A DNA stretch of 64,000 nucleotides from Ruminococcus flavefaciens (GTDB taxonomy: Bacteria; Bacillota; Clostridia; Oscillospirales; Ruminococcaceae), in NCBI RefSeq assembly GCF_900116855.1, contig NZ_UETD01000008.1, forward strand, positions 124,001-188,000, read 5' to 3'. The translations under genes were made by a program, and so were the position numbers. Below are positions 42,061-50,600 of this stretch, in pieces. The notes under the pieces were generated by a model. It was not told the origin of the DNA. It saw only the letters and a program-made list of their open reading frames with translations, and searched no databases. Position 1 is the first letter of the stretch. Each line of letters starts with the position of its first letter.

Positions 42061-43830
42061 ATGTCAGACCTTATCAATTCCGCTTCGCTCCGCCTCCGTG
42101 AAGTCATCATGGAAGCTCTCGGAGCACTTGTGGCTGAGGAGAAGATCCCCGCAGAGCCACTCCCCCCATTCAATATCGAGATCCCTGCGGACAAGTCCCA
42201 CGGCGATTTCGCCGCAAACACCGCTATGGTATGCGCAAAGACACTCAGGATGCCTCCCAGAAAGATAGCCGAGCTCATCTGTGAAAAGCTCAGCCTTGAG
42301 GGAACTATCTTCGAGAGAGCCGAGGTGGCAGGTCCCGGATTTCTCAACTTCTTCCTCAGCAGGAAATGGTTCTCGGACGTTGTGAGAAACGTTCTTGACG
42401 AGGGAGAAAACTACGGAAAGACCGACCTCGGCAAGGGCAAGAGAGTCCTTGTGGAGTTCGTTTCCGCAAACCCCACAGGTCCCATGCACATCGGCAACGC
42501 AAGAGGCGGCGCTATCGGAGACTGTCTCGCCAGCGTGCTCCAGTGGGCAGGCTATCATGCCGAGCGCGAGTTCTACGTCAATGACGCAGGAAATCAGATC
42601 GAGAAGTTCGGCAAGTCTCTCTCCCTCCGCTATATGCAGCTCTGCTCCGAAAAGGGTCAGCAGCTCATCTATGAGTACAGGGACGACACCGAGAAGCTCT
42701 GCTCAGAGATATACGCAAAGAGCGGTGAGGGTGAGGACTTCGAGATGCCCGAGGACGTTTACCTCGGCACCGACATCATCGAGCACGCTGCAAACTACTA
42801 TCACGATCATATCTTCGAGCTTCAGGAGCTCAGCGAGGAGGAGCGCAGAAAGGCTCTGGTAGATTATGCGCTTCCTATTAATATAGCCGGTCTCGAGCGC
42901 GACCTTAAAAAGTACCGCATCGTTTACGACAACTGGTTCCGCGAGAGCACAGTTCACGAAAAGAACGAGACAAAGAAGGTCGTTGACAAGCTCATGGAGG
43001 CAGGCAAGGCTTACGAGCAGGACGGTGCGATCTGGTTCAGGGCTACGGAATACGGTCTTGACAAGGACTTCGTTCTCAGGAGAAGCAACGGTCTCTATAC
43101 TTATATAGTACCCGATATCGCCTACCACTATGACAAGCTGGTGACCCGTAACTTCGACAAGGCGATAAACGTACTGGGCGCCGACCACCACGGCTACGTT
43201 CCAAGACTGAAGGCTGCTCTGACAGCTCTCGGCGTTGACGCCAACAAGCTGGATGTAGTGCTCATGCAGATGGTAATGCTGGTCCGCAACGGCGAGGTGG
43301 TAAAGCTCTCAAAGAGAAGCGGCAAAGCTATCACCCTTGTAACTCTCCTCGACGAGATACCGATAGATGCAGCACGTTTCTTCTTCAATCTCCGTGAGGC
43401 AAACTCCCAGTTTGAGTTCGACCTTGATCTGGCTATCGAAAAGTCCTCACAGAACCCCGTTTACTACGTTCAGTACGCCCACGCAAGAATTTGCAGCCTG
43501 CTGAGAAACCTCAGTGAGGAGGGCGTTGCGATACCCGAGACTGCCGATCTTGATCTCCTTGACAATCCCCGCGAGATCGAGCTCATCCGCCATCTTGCTT
43601 CTCTCCCGAGAGAGATCGACATGGCTGCAAAGAGCTATGATCCCTCGAAGATCACCAAGTACTCCATTGATCTGGCAACTCTATTCCACCGCTTCTATGA
43701 CGCCTGCAGCGTAAAGAACGCGGAAAATGAGCAGCTCAGGGACGCTCGTATCCTCCTCTGTGTGGCAGTCCGCCAGACACTCAGGAATGCTCTGGAGATA
43801 CTCAATATCGACAGACCTGAGAAGATGTAA
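42061..43830 (+). CDS. argS: Arginyl-tRNA synthetase
   Basis: A 589-residue class I synthetase: N-terminal tRNA-binding domain (NIEIPADKSHGDFAANTAMV), HIGH motif as NPTGPMHIGNARGG, the arginine-binding REFYVNDAGNQIEKFG, and KMSKS-like KLSKRSGKAITL, then the anticodon-binding DALR domain (VYYVQYAHARICSLLRNL). Charges tRNA-Arg. 23 nt after the DUF1934 gene and followed by a hairpin terminator. Length normal. Confidence 0.97.
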   Translation: MSDLINSASLRLREVIMEALGALVAEEKIPAEPLPPFNIEIPADKSHGDFAANTAMVCAKTLRMPPRKIAELICEKLSLEGTIFERAEVAGPGFLNFFLSRKWFSDVVRNVLDEGENYGKTDLGKGKRVLVEFVSANPTGPMHIGNARGGAIGDCLASVLQWAGYHAEREFYVNDAGNQIEKFGKSLSLRYMQLCSEKGQQLIYEYRDDTEKLCSEIYAKSGEGEDFEMPEDVYLGTDIIEHAANYYHDHIFELQELSEEERRKALVDYALPINIAGLERDLKKYRIVYDNWFRESTVHEKNETKKVVDKLMEAGKAYEQDGAIWFRATEYGLDKDFVLRRSNGLYTYIVPDIAYHYDKLVTRNFDKAINVLGADHHGYVPRLKAALTALGVDANKLDVVLMQMVMLVRNGEVVKLSKRSGKAITLVTLLDEIPIDAARFFFNLREANSQFEFDLDLAIEKSSQNPVYYVQYAHARICSLLRNLSEEGVAIPETADLDLLDNPREIELIRHLASLPREIDMAAKSYDPSKITKYSIDLATLFHRFYDACSVKNAENEQLRDARILLCVAVRQTLRNALEILNIDRPEKM

Positions 43831-43846
43831 GAAATTACATTTTTTC

Positions 43847-43863
43847 ACCGTAAAAATTACGGT
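43847..43863 (+). terminator. Terminator after argS
   Basis: ACCGTAA / TTACGGT stem with AAA loop, preceded and followed by T-rich sequence, 17 nt past the stop. Confidence 0.65.
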
Positions 43864-44081
43864 TTGGTTACAAAAAAATCGCCAACTTTGGCAATTATAA
43901 ACAAAATTCAACATATATGTAAGTCATGTTTGTGAGCCTTCGGACGAAAGTTAACACTTTGTTAACAAATTACAGGCAAAAATGTGTTACAATTTGTAAT
44001 ATGTTGAGGAGCAATATGCTCCCCGACTCTCTCTGAAGGTCCGCTCAAAATAAGATCTTATTAAGAGAAAGGATGTTAATC

Positions 44082-45167
44082 ATGTCCAACAGATTATTTC
44101 AGGGTTTAGTTCATCAGATGCGCGACTCTATCGACGCTACCATCGGTGTAGTGGATGAGACCGCAACTATCATCGCCTGCAGCGACCTTACCCGCGTGGG
44201 TACCACTAATGAATTCGTTTCACTGGACCTCAGCGATTCCCACGATATCTTTATCCGTGACGGCTTCACCTACAAGCCCTTCGGCTCAAGAGTAAAGCCC
44301 GATTACGCAGTTTTCGTGGAGGGCGTTGACGACGCTGCTGCAAAGTATGCAAGCATTCTCGCTATTGCGCTTTCAAATATCAAGCAGTACTACGATGAGA
44401 AGTACGACAGAAACAACTTCATAAAGAATGTCATCCTCGATAACGTTCTCCCCGGAGATATCGTTATCAAGGCAAGAGAGCTCCACTTCAACGCTGAGAT
44501 CAGCCGCGCTGTATTCCTTATCAGGATCATCTCCGCTAACGACATCTCGGCTTATGATGTTATCCAGAACCTCTTCCCTGACAAGAACAAGGACTTCGTC
44601 TTCAATATCACCGAGACTGATATCGTTCTCGTCAAGGAGCTCAAGAGCGCTGTTGACTCAAAGGATCTGGAGAAGCTGGCTCGTTCCATCGCTGACACTC
44701 TCAGCAGTGAGTTCTATACAAGAGTTAACGTTGGTATCGGTACAGCCGTTGTCGGCGTAAAGGATCTGGCCCGTTCCTTCAAGGAAGCTCAGATGGCTCT
44801 TGAGGTCGGCAAGGTATTCGATACAGACAAGGTCATCGTAAGCTACGACAACCTCGGTATCGCCCGTCTTATCTACCACCTCCCCACAACTCTCTGCGAG
44901 ACATTCCTCCACGAGGTATTCAAGGTGGGCAGCATCGAGTCACTGGATCACGAGACTCTCTTTACTATCCAGAAGTTCTTTGAAAACAACCTGAACGTAT
45001 CCGAGACTTCAAGAAAGCTCTTCGTTCACAGAAATACACTCGTTTACAGACTGGAAAAAATCAAGAAGCTTACAGGTCTTGATCTCCGTGAGTTCGATCA
45101 CGCTATCATCTTCAAGATCGCCCTCATGGTAAAGAAGTACCTGTCTGCTAATCCTGTCAAGTTCTGA
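44082..45167 (+). CDS. PucR/CdaR-type transcriptional regulator
   Basis: A 361-residue protein. Its N-terminal sensory domain (MRDSIDATIGVVDETATIIA) resembles sugar-diacid or GAF-like ligand domains, followed by a GGDEF-like central region (VNVGIGTAVVGVKDLARSFK then EAQMALEVG) and a C-terminal PucR helix-turn-helix (NLNVSETSRKLFVHRNTLVY). ATG 44082 is used because AGAAAGG is too close to the ATG at 44073. The ligand is unknown. It lies between argS and ftsE with no obvious partner gene, so it may act elsewhere in the genome. Confidence 0.85.
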   Translation: MSNRLFQGLVHQMRDSIDATIGVVDETATIIACSDLTRVGTTNEFVSLDLSDSHDIFIRDGFTYKPFGSRVKPDYAVFVEGVDDAAAKYASILAIALSNIKQYYDEKYDRNNFIKNVILDNVLPGDIVIKARELHFNAEISRAVFLIRIISANDISAYDVIQNLFPDKNKDFVFNITETDIVLVKELKSAVDSKDLEKLARSIADTLSSEFYTRVNVGIGTAVVGVKDLARSFKEAQMALEVGKVFDTDKVIVSYDNLGIARLIYHLPTTLCETFLHEVFKVGSIESLDHETLFTIQKFFENNLNVSETSRKLFVHRNTLVYRLEKIKKLTGLDLREFDHAIIFKIALMVKKYLSANPVKF

Positions 45168-45201
45168 TAAAGCCTCTTTCACAGGCATTATATCGAACTT
45201 T

Positions 45202-45220
45202 GGGCGGATCATTTCCGCCC
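45202..45220 (+). terminator. Hairpin between the regulator and ftsE
   Basis: GGGCGG / CCGCCC with a 7-nt loop and a short T run. Only 28 nt before ftsE, so partial readthrough is possible. Confidence 0.55.
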
Positions 45221-45247
45221 TTTACAGATTAAGGTAGGTGTGACCCA

Positions 45248-46267
45248 TTGGTAGAACTTAAAAACGTATCCGTGACCTACTCAAGCGGTGTTGACGCCCT
45301 CAATAACGTCAGCCTCAAGATAAACGACGGCGATTTCGCCTTCGTGGTAGGTTCATCAGGTGCGGGAAAAAGTACTATGATCAAGCTTCTACTGAAGGAA
45401 ATAGACGCAACAAGCGGTGTTGTCACCGTAAACGGCTATAACCTCAACAAGCTTAAAAGAAGAAAGATCCCCGAATTCCGCCGTACTCTCGGCTTCGTAT
45501 TCCAGGATTTCAGACTTATCCCGTCGATGACGGTATATGAGAACATCGCTTTCGTTCTCAGAGTTATCGACGCCCCCATCAAATACATACGCAAGAGAGT
45601 TCCCTACGTTATAAGTCTGGTAGGACTCCACGCAAAGACAAACTCTTACCCCGATGAGCTTTCGGGCGGTGAAAAGCAGCGTGTTGCCATTGCAAGAGCA
45701 CTGGTAAACGACCCCCAGCTCATCATCGCAGACGAGCCTACGGGTAATATCGACCCCGAGCTCTCCTACGAGATCGTAGAGCTCCTCAAGGGCATCAACG
45801 ATCAGGGTACTACTATACTCATGGTTACCCATGAGCACGATTTGGTCCGTCACTTCGGCGGACGTATCATCAATATCACCGAGGGCGAGATCGTCTTCGA
45901 TGAGGTCATTACAGGTACGGGAGACGAGCTCCTTGCCGATATTGATACAGAGGTGCCCACAGAGGCAATGGCTGCTGCTATAAGCGATGCAGAGCGGGTA
46001 AACGAGCCTGCCGCCGAGGAGGAGCCTCAGCTCACAAACACTGAGGAGGCTATCGACCTCCCCATCGAGAATATGACCGCTGATGATATCATCTCCGCTA
46101 TCGGAGGCATCCCCGACGGCAGCTCAGCGGATGAGCCCCAGCTCATGCAGAAGCTAGCCGATAACATAGACGTGGATATCGACGATACCCATAACGTCAG
46201 AAAAGCGGAAACTCCCGAGGAGCTTCTCGCCGCACTTACAGAAAAGACTGAAGGAGGTGCGGAATGA
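45248..46267 (+). CDS. ftsE: Cell division ATP-binding protein FtsE with acidic C-terminal extension
   Basis: A 339-residue ABC ATPase: Walker A GSSGAGKS (35-42), Q loop FVFQDFRLIPS, signature LSGGEKQR, Walker B IIADEPTGNID and switch His in VTHEHD. The first 228 residues are a normal FtsE; the remaining 110 are acidic and disordered-looking (EEEPQLTNTEEAIDLPIENM), absent from the usual 220-230-residue protein. With FtsX it transmits ATP energy to the M23 hydrolase during division. TTG start at 45248 after AAGGTAGG. Overlaps ftsX by 4 nt. Confidence 0.95.
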   Translation: MVELKNVSVTYSSGVDALNNVSLKINDGDFAFVVGSSGAGKSTMIKLLLKEIDATSGVVTVNGYNLNKLKRRKIPEFRRTLGFVFQDFRLIPSMTVYENIAFVLRVIDAPIKYIRKRVPYVISLVGLHAKTNSYPDELSGGEKQRVAIARALVNDPQLIIADEPTGNIDPELSYEIVELLKGINDQGTTILMVTHEHDLVRHFGGRIINITEGEIVFDEVITGTGDELLADIDTEVPTEAMAAAISDAERVNEPAAEEEPQLTNTEEAIDLPIENMTADDIISAIGGIPDGSSADEPQLMQKLADNIDVDIDDTHNVRKAETPEELLAALTEKTEGGAE

Positions 46268-47175
46268 AGCTAAGCGGTATCAAATACCTCGCCGATCAGG
46301 GCGTGGAAAACATATGGAAAAATAAAATGATGGCGTTCGCAACATTCTGCGTTCTGCTCATATCCCTTCTACTCGTGGGAATCGCAGGTCTGTTCTATAT
46401 CAACCTCAATTCCATGATAAAGGGTCTGGGCAGCCAGAACGAGGTAGTTGTCATTATGAACGTGGGCACTACCGAGGAACAGAATTCCGCTGCGGAAGCC
46501 GCTATAAAGGAACTCCCCAATATTGATAAGGTAACTTTCATATCCAAGGAGGACGCTCTCTCAAGACAGAAGGCTAACCTTCCCAATGCCGAGAAGATAT
46601 TCGACGAATACATCGGCACTGACGCAAGCTTTATGCCCGACGGATTCAGCGTCACCGTAAAGGATACCGATCTCATTACCGAGACTACCGACAAGATCAG
46701 CGCTATCGCCAATATCCAGAGCGCTTCCGCTTCTCCTCAGGTAGCTGAGTTCCTCAGAGAGCTCCGTAAGGTCGTATCTCTCATCGCAGGTGCTATCATC
46801 ATCGCACTTGCTGTCGTATCTATGATCATTATCTCCAATACCACAAAGGCAAGCGTTTTTGCCCGCCGTGAGGAGATCCAGATAATGAAGTATGTCGGCG
46901 CTACAAACGCATTCATCCGTATGCCCTTCTTCGTTGAGGGTATGGTAACGGGTCTGTTCGCAGGCGCAGGCGCATACTTTATAACATGGGCTGTATACCG
47001 TGCGGTATACAACATGATAACCGAACAGGGCATGCTCATGAACACCTTCGGTGTAAAGAGCCTTATCCCGTTCTCAGACATCCGCCTTCCCCTTGCACTT
47101 GCATATCTCGTGTTCGGCGCTCTTATCGGCGCATTGGGAAGCGTGGTAAGCACAAGAAAGCATATCGATGTATGA
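46264..47175 (+). CDS. ftsX: Cell division protein FtsX
   Basis: A 303-residue permease: TM1 (MMAFATFCVLLISLLLVGIA), a large extracellular loop (residues 55-170: SKEDALSRQKANLPNAEKIF) and three further TMs (VSLIAGAIIIALAVVSMIII, FFVEGMVTGLFAGAGAYFIT, LALAYLVFGALIGALGSVVS). With FtsE it controls peptidoglycan hydrolases at the septum; the next gene encodes a coiled-coil M23 protein that fits the EnvC/PcsB role. Start overlaps ftsE (ATGA). Confidence 0.95.
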   Translation: MKLSGIKYLADQGVENIWKNKMMAFATFCVLLISLLLVGIAGLFYINLNSMIKGLGSQNEVVVIMNVGTTEEQNSAAEAAIKELPNIDKVTFISKEDALSRQKANLPNAEKIFDEYIGTDASFMPDGFSVTVKDTDLITETTDKISAIANIQSASASPQVAEFLRELRKVVSLIAGAIIIALAVVSMIIISNTTKASVFARREEIQIMKYVGATNAFIRMPFFVEGMVTGLFAGAGAYFITWAVYRAVYNMITEQGMLMNTFGVKSLIPFSDIRLPLALAYLVFGALIGALGSVVSTRKHIDV

Positions 47176-47263
47176 TGTGCGCCAAAAACCGAAGATGTGA
47201 ATTTTTTTATGAAAGGAGTGTGCATTCGGACAGCATTATCCCCGTCCGATACGCAGCTTAGTT

Positions 47264-48667
47264 ATGGAAAAGCTAAACATATTCAAAAAGGTAATTTCAT
47301 TCGTCACCTGCTCTGCCCTCTCAATCGCAGCTGTAGCAGCTTATCCTGCCATCAAAGGCAGCAGGAACAACGCTTCGGCTAAGACTATTGCCGAGATACA
47401 GGAAGAAAGAAAAGCCAACACAGCAAAGATCGAAGAATTACAGTCACAGATCAATTCACTTGAGGGCGATAAGGAAAACGAACAGGCTTATCAGTCAACT
47501 CTCTATGAGCAGATAGGCTATATCCAGGACAATATCGACCTCCTCAACAAGGAGCTCGAAAGCATCAATTCAGATATCGAGACCGCTCAGGACAATATCG
47601 CTGACCTCGATCAGGCTATCGTAGACCAGCAGGAGGAGATCGACGAGAACGTTGAGCTGTTCAAGAAGCGTCTCTGCGCTATGTATGTTACAGGAAATGA
47701 TAACCTCGCTACCGTAATGGTAGGTACATCCAGCTTCTATGATATGCTCTCAAGAGTTGAGATGGTAAACCGTATCGCTTCCTACGATGAGGAGCTCATC
47801 ACAGATATCCTCACAGAGATCGACAGCATGGAGCAGTCCAAAAAGGACCTTGAGTCGGAAAAGCTCACTCTCGAAATGAGACTTGAGGATCAGAAAAAGC
47901 GTAAGGAAGAAAAGGACGCCGAAATGGCAAGCCTTAATGATAAGATGAGCCAGACTCAGGACGAGATCAACCGTATCGCTATGGAACAGCAGACCCTTGA
48001 GCTGGATAAGGCTGAGCTTCAGGACTACATCGATCAGCTGGACGCCGAGGAAGCTGAGATCCAGGCTGAGATCGCCCGTCAGGCTGCGGCTGCACAGGCT
48101 GCATATGAGGCTGAACAGGCAAGACTTGCTCAGGAGAGAGCTGCCGCAGAAGCTGCTGCCGCTCAGCAGGCTGCACAGCAGGGCGATACATCATACACTC
48201 CCGTTGTAACAAGCGAACCCGCTTATGTCCCCGCTCCTTCCGCATCGGGCTTCTCATGGCCCGCACCCGGATTCTGCTATATCTCCAGCGGCTACGGCTA
48301 CAGATGGGGCACCACCCACAGAGGTATCGACGTGGGCGATGCAGGTATCATGGGCGGACGTTGCTGTGCTGCAAAGGCAGGTACAGTTATTGCCGTTAAC
48401 AACTCATGCTCACACAATTATGCCAAGAACTCCAGCTGCGGCTGCGGCGGAGGATATGGAAACTACGTTATAATCTCCCACGACGGTACATACTCGACAC
48501 TCTACGGTCATCTGTCATCGGCAGCTGTTTCCGTTGGTCAGTATGTAGAGCAGGGACAGGTCATCGGCTACATCGGCTCAACAGGCTGGTCTACCGGCGC
48601 TCACCTCCACTTTGAGGTCCGCGTGAACGGTGTCGCAAATGACCCGCTGGGCTACGTTAGTCCGTAA
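47264..48667 (+). CDS. Coiled-coil M23 peptidase, FtsEX-dependent cell-wall hydrolase (PcsB/EnvC-like)
   Basis: A 467-residue exported protein: N-terminal signal (ISFVTCSALSIAAVAAYPAI), a long coiled coil (about 40-285; ELQSQINSLEGDKENEQAYQ), an alanine/glutamine-rich linker, and a C-terminal M23 domain with Zn ligands in HRGIDVGDAG and HLHFEVRVNG plus HDGTYSTLYGHLS. It cuts peptide cross-links in peptidoglycan; the coiled coil contacts FtsX. A cysteine-rich insert (CSHNYAKNSSCGCGGGYG) sits inside the catalytic domain. No good ribosome site precedes ATG 47264; AAGGAGTG lies 50 nt upstream. Confidence 0.93.
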   Translation: MEKLNIFKKVISFVTCSALSIAAVAAYPAIKGSRNNASAKTIAEIQEERKANTAKIEELQSQINSLEGDKENEQAYQSTLYEQIGYIQDNIDLLNKELESINSDIETAQDNIADLDQAIVDQQEEIDENVELFKKRLCAMYVTGNDNLATVMVGTSSFYDMLSRVEMVNRIASYDEELITDILTEIDSMEQSKKDLESEKLTLEMRLEDQKKRKEEKDAEMASLNDKMSQTQDEINRIAMEQQTLELDKAELQDYIDQLDAEEAEIQAEIARQAAAAQAAYEAEQARLAQERAAAEAAAAQQAAQQGDTSYTPVVTSEPAYVPAPSASGFSWPAPGFCYISSGYGYRWGTTHRGIDVGDAGIMGGRCCAAKAGTVIAVNNSCSHNYAKNSSCGCGGGYGNYVIISHDGTYSTLYGHLSSAAVSVGQYVEQGQVIGYIGSTGWSTGAHLHFEVRVNGVANDPLGYVSP

Positions 48668-48687
48668 AAATGCAACAATCAGATTCA

Positions 48688-48709
48688 GGGCAGTTCTTTG
48701 CAACTGCCC
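48688..48709 (+). terminator. Terminator after the M23 gene
   Basis: GGGCAGTT / AACTGCCC stem followed by GAATTTTTG; it lies 28 nt before the ctpA start. Confidence 0.7.
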
Positions 48710-48736
48710 GAATTTTTGTCAGAAAGCGATGATAAT

Positions 48737-49903
48737 ATGAATAAGAAAATCAGCCTTGGCCTTGCGCTGAGCCTTATCGCTATCGCTTCTGCGGTCACCT
48801 TTATACTCACATCATTCTTCTCACTGCAGAGCTTCAACAAAAAGGTGGTAGACGTCAACGAAAAGGGTAAGAAGTACAACTCGCTCCAGACCCTTGACTC
48901 CTACGTCCGTGAACACTACCTCGGCGATATCAATGAGGGCGACCTCAGCGACGGTATTCTGAAAGGCTATATCTCGGGACTCGACGACCAGTACTCCAAG
49001 TATCTGACAGAGGAGGAATATCTGGAGGAACAGAGCGAGGACGAGGGTCAGCTGGTGGGACTTGGTCTCACTCTCGATGAGGACGAAAGCGGCTATATCC
49101 GCATCGCCGATATCATGGACGACTCTCCCGTTGAGGAGGCAGGTCTCCGCAAAGGCGATATAATCACCCTTATCGACGGCGTTGACGTTCTTTCGGCAGG
49201 CTTTGATGAGTCTATCGAGGCTATGCGCGGTACTGAGGGCTCAGAGATAAACATAACCGTCCGCAGAGGCGGTATCGATAAGGACTATACTTTCACACGC
49301 CGCTCTATCGAGGTGATCACCGTAAGCGGCGAGATGGTCAACGAGTACGTTGGCTGTATCACCATAACAGGCTTCAAGAAAAATACTCCCCAGCAGTTCG
49401 TGGAGACTCTTGAGAGACTTACCTCCAACGGTGCAAAGGCTCTTATATTCGACGTCCGAGACAACGGCGGCGGAATAGTGGAATCACTGTCAGAATGCCT
49501 TGACCCGCTGCTTCCCGAGGGCGTTATCGCCACTGCGGAATATAAGGACGGTCACAGCGAGACTCTGGTCTACTCAGACGAGGCTGCACTTGACCTGCCA
49601 ATGGTGGTGCTGGTAAACGGCAGGACTGCCAGCGCTGCGGAGCTCTTTGCAGCTTCTCTCCGCGATTTCGGCGGTGCTCAGCTTGTGGGCGAAAAGACCT
49701 TCGGCAAGGGCGTTATGCAGCAGACCACCGAGTTCGACAACAAGGGCGCGGTAGTTCTTACCGTTGCAAAGTACAAGACAGAGCGCTCGGAGTGCTATGA
49801 CGGCGTGGGACTTACTCCCGATATCTCCGTTGAGAACACCGACGAGGCTTACGACGATCAGTACGCAGCAGCTGTTGACGCTGCTATGGCGGCTATACAG
49901 TAA
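48737..49903 (+). CDS. ctpA: S41 family C-terminal processing protease (CtpA/CtpB)
   Basis: A 388-residue protease: N-terminal membrane anchor (LGLALSLIAIASAVTFILTS), PDZ domain (GLRKGDIITLIDGVDVLSAG) and the S41 catalytic core with nucleophile Ser in NGRTASAAELFAAS and Lys in GEKTFGKGVMQQTT. Processes extracytoplasmic proteins by cutting near C termini; beside ftsEX and an M23 hydrolase, as in Bacillus and clostridia. ATG 48737 is the start because it begins the membrane anchor; the upstream frame covers a terminator. Confidence 0.93.
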   Translation: MNKKISLGLALSLIAIASAVTFILTSFFSLQSFNKKVVDVNEKGKKYNSLQTLDSYVREHYLGDINEGDLSDGILKGYISGLDDQYSKYLTEEEYLEEQSEDEGQLVGLGLTLDEDESGYIRIADIMDDSPVEEAGLRKGDIITLIDGVDVLSAGFDESIEAMRGTEGSEINITVRRGGIDKDYTFTRRSIEVITVSGEMVNEYVGCITITGFKKNTPQQFVETLERLTSNGAKALIFDVRDNGGGIVESLSECLDPLLPEGVIATAEYKDGHSETLVYSDEAALDLPMVVLVNGRTASAAELFAASLRDFGGAQLVGEKTFGKGVMQQTTEFDNKGAVVLTVAKYKTERSECYDGVGLTPDISVENTDEAYDDQYAAAVDAAMAAIQ

Positions 49904-49910
49904 AATTCAG

Positions 49911-49932
49911 GGAGACAGCAAATGCTGTCTCC
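49911..49932 (+). terminator. Terminator after ctpA
   Basis: GGAGACAGCA pairs with TGCTGTCTCC, then TTTCTTGTTC. Confidence 0.8.
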
Positions 49933-50113
49933 TTTCTTGTTCCCGTGGCGCACAGTGTGTGCCACTGCATTTTACCGCGGACAACCTATTTCTCAGCTTT
50001 CAGGGTTGACTTTTTCCGCATGATATAGTATAATAATATGTAATGCTATTTAAGCTTCGGGGAACTCTGTGTTGATTCTCTCCCGAAATAAATCATATAA
50101 GGAGTGCATTGAT

Positions 50114-50584
50114 ATGGCTACAAAGAAGATGTCCAGAGAAAGCTACGACAAGCTCGTCGCTGAACTCGATGACCTTAAGATCAATAAACGTAAGGAAGTT
50201 GCCGAAAGACTGAAAGTTGCCCGTTCTTACGGAGACCTCTCCGAGAACGCTGAGTACGATGAGGCAAAAAATGAACAGGCTATCCTCGAAGCTCACATAC
50301 AGGAGCTCCAGTATACCATCGACAACGCTGAGATCGTTGACGACGATAGCATCTCTGTTGACGAGATCGGTATGAGCTCAAAGATCACTATCAAGCGCCT
50401 CGATACAGGCAAGATCGAAACATTCACCATCGTTGGTACCAACCACGCAAACGTAAGAGAGGGTCTCATTTCGGACGAGTCTCCTATCGGCAAGGCTGCC
50501 ATGAAGAAGAGAGTCGGCGATATCTTCATCGTTGAAGCTCCCGCAGGCGAGCTGAAGTTCGAGGTCGTTGAGATCTCCAAGTAA
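50114..50584 (+). CDS. greA: Transcription elongation factor GreA
   Basis: A 156-residue GreA: N-terminal coiled coil (MSRESYDKLVAELDDLKINK; VARSYGDLSENAEYDEAKNE with the acidic tip D-L-S-E-N-A-E) and the C-terminal FKBP-like domain (SPIGKAAMKKRVGDIFIVEA). It rescues backtracked RNA polymerase. ATG 50114 follows GGAG; the upstream frame to 50069 is not family sequence. 16 nt before lysS, the common greA-lysS pair. Confidence 0.96.
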   Translation: MATKKMSRESYDKLVAELDDLKINKRKEVAERLKVARSYGDLSENAEYDEAKNEQAILEAHIQELQYTIDNAEIVDDDSISVDEIGMSSKITIKRLDTGKIETFTIVGTNHANVREGLISDESPIGKAAMKKRVGDIFIVEAPAGELKFEVVEISK

Positions 50585-50600
50585 TCGAAAGGATATAAAT

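Noticed and set aside
42703..43191. Minus-strand open frame inside argS
   Set aside because: Antisense shadow; no start signal and Val/Leu-rich translation.
43921..44081. Possible riboswitch or leader before the PucR-type regulator
   Set aside because: T-rich and A-rich stretches and a GTTAAC pair are present, but I could not draw a conserved RNA fold.
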